From NCBI GenBank assembly GCA_900618795.1, contig UYJD01000007.1, positions 177,008 to 241,007 of the forward strand: a DNA stretch of 64,000 nt. Direction: 5' to 3'. Made by a program: the position numbers and the translations under genes. The notes under the pieces are model-generated. The model worked only from the letters and a program-made list of their open reading frames with translations. It was not told the origin of the DNA and did no database searches. This document shows positions 1-9,456 of the stretch, one piece after another. The first letter of the stretch is position 1, and the number at the start of each line of letters is the position of its first letter. Origin of the DNA: Cyanodermella asteris (lineage: Eukaryota; Ascomycota; Lecanoromycetes; Ostropales; Stictidaceae).

Positions 1-10
1 CAACCAACCC

Positions 11-526
11 GTGCCCGCGTTACACCTTTCTCAGAGCATATTCTTGGTCCGCCTCGACGAGTACAGTATCATCGGCAAGGCGAAATTCTTCTCTTTCGAA
101 TCCGTACTGGGGTACAACTTGCGAGGCTCCATGGGATCATTCATCACCGCCAGCGGCATGCTGCTCTTCCCAGTCATCCTTGGCTTCATCAAGCTACCAA
201 ACGGCATCCCACTGCTTTCGCACAACACGCTGGCTATCGGCATTGCCTGCCACCCATTTCCCAGCGAGCCGGAAAACCCCGACCAGAAGCCCTTGAGATA
301 CGGACTCGTCAAAGGATACGATGACGAGGGTAACAAACGGACGAGAATTGGGCTTTCCGCGGACGAGAACGTAGAGCCCCTGAAAGGAGGTGAGGAGTAT
401 GAGAATACACGCTGTCTATCAACGCTTTTGTTTTTGGAGCATGGATTGGAGGAAACGTGCACATTGGACAGGAACTCTTTTCATTTATTCACGAAGGTTA
501 CGCACGGTGCGATAAAGCTCACGTAA
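11..526 (+). CDS. C-terminal part of a DUF6536-like fungal membrane protein (partial)
   Basis: The reading frame enters from the left edge, so only the end of the gene is present. Visible features are a glycine-rich stretch (GYNLRGSMGSF), one hydrophobic segment (about residues 43-60 of the visible part), and a tail with IACHP and LRYGLV. As I recall the family, large fungal DUF6536 multi-pass membrane proteins end with a similar segment followed by S-AISAACHP and LxWGVV motifs. Function is unknown. The last ~45 residues after PLKGGEEYE do not look like the family tail, so the true end may lie near position 395. The call rests on motif resemblance only. Confidence 0.45.
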   Translation: MPALHLSQSIFLVRLDEYSIIGKAKFFSFESVLGYNLRGSMGSFITASGMLLFPVILGFIKLPNGIPLLSHNTLAIGIACHPFPSEPENPDQKPLRYGLVKGYDDEGNKRTRIGLSADENVEPLKGGEEYENTRCLSTLLFLEHGLEETCTLDRNSFHLFTKVTHGAIKLT

Positions 527-701
527 GAAGTGGTGTTGGATGGAGTACAATGGAAGTAATGGTATGCACGGCTGTTCTTGATAGACGAATATGATATACA
601 TGGCAGGTCGTCAAGACCCACGACAAAAGAGGGAGCTTCGTTCAAGCGTTGTGACCAGCACGAAAAGCGGAAAATCCGTTTTCAACACTACATGCCTCTC
701 A

Positions 702-1893
702 TCAGCTCGACGAGCACGGTCCGTTGCCGTTAATGATGCTATGCGCCTGCTGCGCATACGTGCAGCCATCAACGACATTACTGTCCGAAAAGCCGGCGCT
801 CCACATCATCGTGCCACCGAAGGCCGGATCGCCACCGTACTTGCCCACCAACTCCTGCAACTTCGCCGGCTCCAGATGATACTGCTTGCCACTCTCCGTT
901 CCCGTTGCCGCCAACGGGATCGCCGGCACCCCGATCGACAGCTTCGCATCCTTCGATGCACCTCCAGCGATATTCCGCTTCCAATTATCAAAGTTGACAT
1001 CTCCATTGTTCACACCGCACCCCCGGGTTATCGAAAAACTGGATCCAGAGGTGATCGAATCGCGCCTTCTCGATCAGCGTCTGCATGTACGGCTCCGGGA
1101 TGGGACACTGTGGCGAGCCAGAAATGACGTATCGATCCGACTCGTCCTTCTCAAACTTGGACCGCAGCTTATTGACCAGAAACTCGAAATTCTTGCCGCC
1201 CGTCTCGACTTCGAAATCCCAGCCATCGATGAACTGTACGCCAAACGGTCGTGCGATTTCATTCTCGGCTGCCTCGGGACTCGCATACGCATCCCACAGG
1301 TACTGCGCGATCGTCTCGGCTTCCCGCTGGGAGGATATCGAATATGTTACTTGCGCGCCACTGAGACGAGAGCAGGATCCTCTTCCCGTTGCGCTTGCAG
1401 GTCCCGATGGCTTGCGAGAGGTTCTCGCAGCCTGTGACTTGCCCCCCGAGGAGCTGATGGAACAGGGATTGGCCGATGGTCCCCGCAGGCGTGGTCTGTC
1501 CCTGGCCGAATTGGTGGAGGAAGGCGAGGGCGAGAGTGTCGATGCCGGAGGCGGAGGCGCAGTAGTGGGTTAGGTCGTCGTTTTTCGAGTGTGTTGCCGC
1601 CCGTTTTGGCTCCAGTAGACGACGTTCTGGGCGGTTGAGGTGGAGGGATGGTTGGTACTTGTGGTGCTGGTGTTGTTGCCGCTGTTGCCGTAAGAACCAA
1701 TGCTGCTGTTAGCTGTGCTGCTGGAGATGGTGGTGGTAGTAGTAGTTATGGAGGATGACGTTGCGATTGGCGATGTAGTAGAGATTGTGATGATCACGGC
1801 TTGCTGAGAATGGGCTGGACAGTCCACCGGCGAGGATACCGCGAGGCGCAAGAGGAGCGAAAGAGCTGCAATAGTAATCTCAGACCACTGCAT
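702..1893 (-). pseudogene. GH18 class III-type chitinase, frame broken at several places
   Basis: This encodes a secreted glycoside hydrolase family 18 chitinase (hydrolysis of chitin beta-1,4 bonds). The start at 1893 gives a signal peptide (MQWSEITIAALSLLLRLAV), a Ser/Thr-rich stretch, then NVVYWSQNG, the first barrel strand. Later frames carry NDDLTHYC, LALAFLHQFG, ILLS, the catalytic strand DGWDFEVE, SGSPQCPIPEP, LWIQFFDNP and a C-terminal GGTMMWSAGFSD. No single frame carries them: continuity needs +1 shifts near 1590-1610 (two), 1367-1372 and 1021-1026. No in-frame stops occur within the pieces, so assembly or read error is as likely as recent gene death. The catalytic DxxDxDxE motif reads DGWDFEVE, with Glu replacing the usual middle Asp. 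The C-terminal frame ends at 702. Confidence 0.8.
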
Positions 1894-3155
1894 GACTACC
1901 TAACTGCTGAATATAGCAAAAGTTTAAGACGACAAACAAAATAGAGGAAGTGACAGTGTGGCTACTCCGGCCAATGAACGACGGCTTTCTCAGTAAGAGA
2001 AGGTTATAAGGAGATGGTGAGCGGAGAATTGAAAAGCGAGACTTGCGTGAGCTAGAAAGGTGCGATATCAGAACATTCTTATGCGCGAAAAAGAATTCAA
2101 GTGATGTGGGCCAACAGTTGGGGCAATCGTCATTTTGGAGAGGGCGTGGTCCAGCAGTCATGTTTCCTCAAACAAAACAGCGCAAGTCGCATTGTGGCAC
2201 AGGAAGGATGTATTGGCGGACCTGTGATGTCCACAACATCAGTGGCGATGGCATAAAATCTTCTCGAGTTCTCCGGGACTATGAAGCGATCAGATGATGG
2301 TCAGGGGGAGCAGACAATGGCCCGCATCTAAAGACCAGGTTGTCAGCCGCTATGATCGTGTCAAGTATTCAACATTGACTGGTGGTGAACGTGAAACAAA
2401 TTGCATCCGGCAGCAAGTTCAAAGACGACGTGGCTAGCTTTGGGTTATTGGCCGCCTTGAGTCCGCACTTTAGACTGCATGTGGTCAAATCAGAACGAAA
2501 GTCGCCCAAGTCGGCCTCGCCCGGCACAGGCATTTATGACAACAAGGCTCAGCGTACAGAGCGCACAGCCGATTGAACTAGACATTTTGATCGGCCCAAA
2601 ACATATGGCTGTTCTTGGAACACTTGGAGCCCCCTTTATCTGGTAGGCATGGACCTTGGTGACCCAAAGGGAGACCGCTCCAACAGCAAGATTAGAAAGG
2701 TAAGCTAGTAGGCAGGAGAAAGCAGTCGCCTCCATGTCCTTGGCTTGAGCTAATCGATCACATTCCTCCCTCCCTGAGCCGGTAAGACTATATAGCGATC
2801 TCACGGTCAGTGTGCTGTTGTTGGTGTCAGTCTGTAGGCCTTGTTTTTCCGACCCAGTTTCGCTGTCTCCGCAAGCATGGCTCAAAGACCAGGAGGTCAG
2901 GTCCTGCTGTACCTGTGAGTGTTGGCACAGAGGAAGAATCAACAAAGCTTTTCGTGAAACATCCGCTCAATTCAATTCCACTGGAGAAAGAGACGCCATG
3001 TTCCATTCGAGGCCTGGACATATTTCCACGTGGCATCCAGCCTCCGTGTTCCAGATCGTCGGACTCCTTTGGTGGCGCGGATAGTGCTGTCCAGTTTTGC
3101 ATCTCGTTGCCTCTCCTCTTCATATGACCAAGGGCAGAGTACAGTCGATACATGC
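1894..3155. other. Intergenic stretch without a supported gene
   Basis: Several short open frames exist on both strands, the longest being 2490-2945 on the minus strand. None shows a recognisable domain, plausible start context or splice pattern. The stretch presumably includes the chitinase promoter and the region downstream of DML1. Confidence 0.6.
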
Positions 3156-4867
3156 TCATTCGTCGTCATCACTTTCATCTGCGCTGTCCCATCCCTCAAC
3201 ATACGTTTCAGCCAAGGACCCAAGCTCATGCCTCAATCCCTCACGCTCCGCCTCTCCGACAACATCGCCAAGCAAAGACGTAGGCATGCCGCGCACAATA
3301 CCTTCCAGACCTCGGATCCAGTTCGCAATGCTGCTGCTGGTCCGTAAACTGGCCCTGACTTCGAGGCCAGGCACAGAGGTTTGGCTTGGAGGTGGCGCAT
3401 TTGTGAATATGTGCGGAAACGTGGCAACTAGTGGTAGCAGCGGCGATGTGCACCGGTAGCTTTCCAACACTGGTCGGCCTCGGCGTAAGAAGCGACGGTC
3501 TTGTTCTTGAGCGAGTGCAGAGGATGGGAAGGGAACCTGCCAGCTTGATCCGCGGAGTACGTCGAGACGTGCGAATGTTCGTTTGCGGTAAGATGAGCGG
3601 GTCAGCGGAACTGCTGCTGTGGGCCGGAAGAGGCCGATGGGGAGAGCCTCGTCAGCCGCGTCTTGTTCAGCTTCCTCGTCCTCACCGATACCTTCGCTGA
3701 TACGAGCATCGTTTCGCTGATTGTCCGTCCTGGAATCGTGTCCATTTGACATCGCTTTCGCGTCATTGCCGGATCCTCCAACGTCAAGAGCGATCTCTGC
3801 GACTTTGCGACGCCCGTTGTCATTCAAGGCGTTTTCCCAATCTGATAAGACTGGTACTCGCATTCCTCGGTCATTGCGTAGGCGGGTTGATATGGTTATG
3901 CTTTCGATAGCAGAGCTCACGAGAGCGCTCGTGTGCCATAAAACTGATCTATCCAGGCTGACTGACTCGTGTGAAGCTGCTGGCAATGAGAGAGGCACAT
4001 ATAACGAAGCCTGACTTGTGATACTAGCCAGCGCTGCCGAGTGATTGAGCGTCTTTGTGCGTCTGGTGGTTGCATTCTGCTCCTTCTTGTCGAGGCCTTC
4101 CAGTCCCCAGACCCATATGCTCCCCTTTTCAAGCTGATCGCGGAGCTCCTCGACGTATGCCGCGGCAAACCCTCCCCAGGCATCGTCGGCACTGGTGAAA
4201 AGCTGAATAGCCTGCAAGGAGTCACACTCTTCGATCCAAAGCCGTAGATCGCGGTCGAAAATGTCGTGCTGGTTGTCGATACTCTCAAAAAGTTGTCGGC
4301 CGTCCGCATATGTGTTGAAGCTAGGAAGATCATTGGTGGCAACCTGAGAAGATGGGTCCAGAACAGGGTGCGCCGGTGCTACGGGCACCAAGCTTCGGGG
4401 ATGGAAGAAATTGGACGCGAAATCCGAAAAGTATCGCGTTGTCTGTGCAGTCGGGAAGACGGGAGACTGTTGAGCAACGAGGGATTTGAGGTAGGGAGAA
4501 GGTTCGGGTACGGGGCTTTGTAGTCGTGTCAGCGCACTGCTCCAGGCATCGTTTTCGTTGACTTCATCCACATCCGCTCCGAGCGCGTTGACTCGAGCGA
4601 GACTTCCAAAGCCACCTCTGAGATCGTATATTAGGGCTCGAGGCAAGTAGGTGTCGGTGCCGTCAGTGGCAAGACCTTGTCGGAAATGTATATCGTGATT
4701 AACGGCGCTGACTTCATCTGAGCCAAAGGTGTGATACGATTCCTAAATATTTGGTCAGCTTTGATTGCAACGTGTTGCTTGTGAAGCTGAAATACCTGTA
4801 CGTTCCAGAAATGGGTTCCCACATAGTTCGCCTGCCGACCTAACTGGATTGTAACAACTTCATGCAT
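3156..4867 (-). CDS. DML1: DML1/misato-family protein, tubulin-like, mitochondrial inheritance
   Basis: Two exons, 4867-4796 and 4742-3156, are separated by a 53-bp intron (4743-4795, GTATTT...TTTAG). The spliced product is 552 aa. The N-terminus MHEVVTIQLG, then NYVGTHFWN, DIHFRQG, YLPRALIYDLRGGFGSL and the downstream misato segment match the fungal DML1 family. Yeast Dml1 is required for mtDNA inheritance and resembles tubulin/FtsZ. The splice joins VQ to ESYHTFGSDE in frame, which fixes the gene model. An acidic tail (SADESDDDE) closes the protein. Length is slightly above the usual ~500 aa because of an acidic, low-complexity insertion around residues 300-360. Confidence 0.92.
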
Positions 4868-5827
4868 TGCTTGTCAGCTTTACTCTATCCGACGTTCGCG
4901 TCCAGTTCCAACGTCAGGAAACTTGAGTATCGAGCACGATTCCGTCTGATGACCAATCAAGATTGCTCCTGCAATCGAACTGGTTGCTTGAGCATCAGCA
5001 TCAGCATCAGCATCAGCATCAGGTTGTTCACGGTAAGATCTCAAAACGTGAAAGACGCTTCAAATATGAGCGAACAGCTATAAGCGCTGCGCTTAGACCG
5101 ATCTACACAAGAACACACTGAAGTGAAAAAGTGCTTGTCATATCCTTCCATAATCCTTCAGTTGGGTGTCCGTGGACTGGCCCCTACAAACAGCAGCTAA
5201 ACTAAGTGCTTTAGGGGCTCTGGCCGCTCGGGCTCGAAGAAGCTATCCGTGCCAAGACATCCTAGAGGGGCACAAGGCGGGCTGACAGAAGTCTTGACGA
5301 ACACACTCACTTAGCTACCTCCCTATGCAGGTCCATAAGCGCATCTATATTACTACTACTGCTAGTAGCTAGAGGCATACTCTTACTCCCCACTCATACA
5401 CCTATAGAAGTACTCGCAGCAGCGGCGATCGAACGAGGTCGCAAAGTACCTGCGCGACGACTTCTGCCGGCCCTCCTTGAGCAGCCCCCGAGGATGGCCC
5501 CTTTGCCACTATTCTCCCTTCGAGCATCCTAATCTTAGCGAACAGTCGTCGAAGGATTCAGGAGATCCGGTGAGCAGGGTTCTGCGGCGGACTGTGTTTG
5601 GCTACTCGTGAGGATGACGGCGCCGATGAAACTCGTTCTTCAGCGCGCCTTGCCCGATGTGGCCAACAACCCATGCTCGTGCACCATCGACACGTTGCGC
5701 CGAAGGTGTAATGGCCCGTGAGACATTGATATATACACTGCTCTATCGTGGTACAGAGACTCGCTTGCCACAGCGGCATGGGGCTGTCTAGCATTCCTTT
5801 CTGAGAATGATGCAAGGTTGATTGCTC
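4868..5827. other. Intergenic region between DML1 and the decayed O-methyltransferase
   Basis: No coding signal was recognised. The region contains the AGCATC microsatellite at 4991-5022 and otherwise mixed-composition sequence. It includes the DML1 promoter at its left end. Confidence 0.6.
4991..5022. repeat. (AGCATC)5 microsatellite
   Basis: Five perfect tandem copies of AGCATC plus two bases lie about 125 bp upstream of the DML1 start. Confidence 0.95.
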
Positions 5828-6579
5828 TCAATCAACGTCGGCATTTAATATACAAGGTGTTGGCAGTCTGGGCCATTGACTGCCTCTATTTTGCGGTCCG
5901 AAATGACGAAATGCTTTCATGATCATCATCGTCAGGTCCTGGCCAACAATCTGCACATCGACTACTTCATTGGGGACACATATCTCGTCAACCACAATCA
6001 GGGAATCAGGCCCGAGAGCATCACCAAGTTGTTTCAAGATCTCGATCACTTTGTGGTCAAGCCAATCATGGATGACGTTGTGAAGAAAGTAAGCCCGCGC
6101 ACACTTGATCTGCTGTGGCGTGAAGATATCTTGTGCCATCTTTGTTACTTCCGGTGTACCGATTGCCATACCTATGTCCTGCGGAAGGTCCTGGAGGATT
6201 ATCGGCCCACGAGCCTTTGCCGAGTTCCTGCAAGAGCGCTGCATATGTGTGCCTATGCCACCACCGACATCGATGAAAAAGGCTTGTTCCGGTTTGAGGC
6301 TACATGTCAGCTTTCCCAAGGGATAAAGGCCGCGCCAGTTCGACATCTGTGCGTCCTTCTCAGCATGTAGTAGTTGAATTAGGTCATCAGTTCGGGACGG
6401 CCTATGATCCATGGGAAAGTTTGAAGAGGCGTGGCGTGGCCCTTTGGGAATGGTGAGTTGGTCTGGCTGGTGATCTCTTTGTAGCCGTTCTCCTTGAAGA
6501 AGTCTCGCATGGTCATAATTGGCTGTCCCATGGTATCGAGACCAGTATAGTCAGCACGTGGCCCTAAGCAGCGCTTCAT
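5828..6579 (-). pseudogene. Fungal secondary-metabolism-type O-methyltransferase, decayed
   Basis: This is a SAM-dependent O-methyltransferase of the plant/fungal OMT (methyltransf_2) type. The upstream frame carries a partner segment (DFFKENGY, SPFPKG) and FPWIIGRPELMT. The downstream frame carries the SAM-binding motif FIDVGGGIGTH, then LILQDLP-like IILQDLP, FFTPQ-like IFTPQQ and the catalytic-His segment FLHNVIHDWLDH. Between the two parts there is an in-frame stop right after PELMT and a frame change in the following ~40 bp. The usual C-terminal segment (ERTxxQW) is replaced by unrelated residues. The N-terminal ~130 residues of a normal ~400-aa enzyme are also missing. With three independent defects, a pseudogene is more likely than a sequencing error. 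Confidence 0.8.
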
Positions 6580-7246
6580 ACAGACACAGCTGGTAGATCA
6601 TGCTAGTTCCACCTGGCTCAGCCAGTTTGTGGGTGAACTACGATGCAGATACGTAGCTGACCACTGCATTTTGCTCGCGACGACTGGTTCAATAATAGAG
6701 CATGCTAGTCGATCGCCGTTAGGCGCGATCCCGAATCACGTTTGTAGAGTTCAACTTACTTTGGGGGATATCTGCAGGTACCTGAATCCCAATACATGAG
6801 GAAGGCTGATCTTGGCGTGAGAGACGGTGTGCAGAAAGCGAGGGTGTTCCAATATCATCATCCTCGACGAATGCGACGGTGGCTTGCAGCCAAAGAAAGG
6901 AAGAGCGACCCTGAATCGGGCGTGGTCGACTTGTCTTTAATTCCAGATCAGCTTGAACAATCGCTATCATCTATTCTCCTCTTCAACTCCCCGACGCTCT
7001 CTTTGTCGCCTCTGCGTCTCTCTAGTCCCCCCTTCGCCGCGCTCATTTCGCTTCTGAACTTCATTACCCGTATATCCCCGTGCTTCCAGGCTTGATTGCC
7101 ATCCCTGAAGATCCATTCCTGGCGTCTGGACCCGCCCTCCTGTGTCGCGTACGACTCGCGCAGAAAGCCACGCGAGGCTTCGACATTCCAAGCTCTCGCC
7201 GCAGAGACACGATCCCTCGATCCAGCCGGCACGGCTTGCCGCCAGC
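6580..7246. other. Intergenic/5' region of the GT31 gene
   Basis: No separate gene was recognised. The right half is pyrimidine-rich (TCTCCTCTTCAACTCC and similar from about 6965 on), as expected for a fungal promoter and leader ahead of the start at 7247. Confidence 0.6.
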
Positions 7247-8888
7247 ATGTCGAGCAACCTCGTTAATGCCTCCAACCGGAAGCGTATCATCATCATCGCT
7301 TCCGTCGTCCTTGCCTGCCTCATCTTCATCTCCTTCAGACCTCGCGAACCCTCGACATGGCGGCCGTGGTCTGCTTCGAATGCCGGGAACGCCGGGAGTT
7401 CGACAGGATCGCTAAAAGAAGAGCAGGAAGCCTTTGTCGAAGGGCCCCCTAAATCAGATTCGTCAGAAGCACACGCGACGCCTATCGTCAAGCCTGGGGA
7501 CAAGGCGGCCGCTGCCTCGTCGAAGCATGCGGGCGCAAAGACATCCAAGGCTGCTACTGCAAAAAAGCCTGCAGCTACGAACGCTAGGATCACCACCGAT
7601 GAAGTCTGCGAGACCCATGCAAAGACGGACGATGTGCTCATCGTTATGAAGACCGGCGCTACTGAGGCTTACGACAAGCTACCCATCCATTTCTTGACGA
7701 CCTTGCGATGCGCAAACGACACCATTATTTTCAGTGACATGGAGATGGAGATGGGTGGCCACCACATCATCGACTCGCTCGCCGATGTCGATGTCGGAGT
7801 CAAGAACGGCAACGACGATTTCAAGCTTTATACTCTGCTGAAGCAATATCATGAACTCTACGAAGACCCGAGGAGCTTGAAGAATGGAGGCAACGGGTGG
7901 AACCTTGACAAATATAAGTTCAACCAAATCATGCTCAAAACCTGGGAATACCGACACGACCCTGACTGGTATGTTTTCATTGAGGCAGATACCTATCTTG
8001 TCTGGGACAATCTGAGGACTTTCTTGGACAAGTACGATCCGAATGAGCCGTATTACATGGGTTCCCCTACGTATCTTGACATCGAGTTTGCGCATGGCGG
8101 AACTGGCTACGTCTTCTCCCGCGCTGCCATGAAGAAGGCAGTGGGGGACCACCCGGACATCGCAGAGAAGTACGACAAAGATATCAAGGGCGTCTGCTGC
8201 GGTGATCGTTTTCCTGCACAGATTGCGTTGGACGAGGGCATCAAGTTGACAAAGGCCTGGCCCATGTTCAATGGCGAAAAGCCCCTGACCCTTCCGTATG
8301 GCAAGAATCATTGGTGCCAACCACTGATCACCATGCATCACATGACAGCGCAGGAGGTTAGCCAGGTTTGGACCTTTGAGCAAGCACGAAAAGCGAAAGG
8401 CATCAAGGTGAGCATGGTCGATGATTCAGCTGGTATGTAAGCTAACGCGTGGTTAGGAACCCATGATGATCAAGGATATATACAACCACTTCGTCAAGGA
8501 CAACCTCGAGAACTTGAAGACTTCCACCCGCGAAGATTGGGACAACCTTTCGAAAGACATGCTTTACAAACCAATCAAGGATGACGTTCGCGACAACGCG
8601 GTTGTCAACGACGGAGGCGACTTTAAGAACTTGCCCGAAGCCAAGCGGAAGAGTGTCGAGAACCCATACAACTGCGCCCAGATCTGCGACAGCGACAAAG
8701 ACTGTTTCGGTTGGTCGCACAAGGGCGACGAATGCCGCACAAGCAGGAGCCTCAAAATTGGGGGCCACATCTCTCCTGACGGAACCAATCGCTTCACCAG
8801 CGGTTGGAACATGAAGGTCATCAAGAACTTCATCGCCCAGATGAAGGATTGTCCGGATGGCCCCGACTGGCACGTCAGGGGAATCTAA
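7247..8888 (+). CDS. Fungal GT31-type glycosyltransferase with C-terminal PAN/Apple-like module
   Basis: Exons 7247-8407 and 8457-8888 (49-bp intron, CTAAC branch point) give 530 aa. It is a type II Golgi membrane protein: short cytosolic tail, transmembrane segment at residues ~13-30 (RIIIIASVVLACLIFISF), an Ala/Lys/Ser-rich stem, then the catalytic domain. The domain has LIVMKTGATEAYDKLP, WYVFIEADTYLVWDN (EAD in the position of the DxD metal site), GSPTY...AHGGTGYVFS and CCGDRF. These are hallmarks of the fungal GT31/DUF604 group, relatives of beta-1,3-galactosyltransferases. The C-terminal exon carries a Cys-rich stretch (CAQICDSDKDCFGW) resembling a PAN/Apple fold. The acceptor sugar cannot be told. 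The frame is open upstream to 7142, but the ATG at 7247 places the membrane anchor at the N-terminus. Confidence 0.85.
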
Positions 8889-9456
8889 ACTGAGAGGTCT
8901 CAAAGAAATGGACGAAAATTGTTCTCCTGGGGAGATATGTATAAAAGTTAGGATATGGTCTGTTCATGATAAAGTGTCCACCTCTGGCTAGCGATATATC
9001 AGCATGCTAGGCCGGCGTTATGGGCGGTTGCGGGTTTGGGCTGCATAGCAGCAATGAAATACGTCGAGGTAGCTTGCTGTCAAGATCAATATAAACAAGC
9101 TGCGTATGTGAAAACATAACTGTCCCAATTAAAGCTTCCAAGAATTGCATGCTTTGATCAGAGCTGAAGTGTGGAATGAGGTAAAGGCCAGTAAGTAGAG
9201 TAATTGAATCTCAATGAGCGCAGAGCTGAGAACGATGACGAGTAGACTAAGTAGTGACTGACAGCCGAATTTCACGCAAAGCAGACATAAGTTTGTGCCA
9301 GAGCCCTTCCGCAGTTCCCTCAAGCTGATCCGCAATAAAGTTGCTGCATCGCGGGAACCGACTCCGAGCAACTTTGGCATCATTCGGCTTCTCCGAGCTC
9401 GCGACAAAGCTCTGCAGAAGCTTGCCCTGTACCATCTGTCCTTTCAGTCTCAACTC
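8889..9456. other. Intergenic region (3' end of GT31, 5' region of PPR gene)
   Basis: No gene was recognised. The PPR frame is open from 9295, but the stretch before the ATG at 9457 lacks a mitochondrial presequence character and is treated as leader. Confidence 0.55.

Noticed and set aside
2490-2945. 151-aa minus-strand gene
   Set aside because: Composition and content look random; no homology features.
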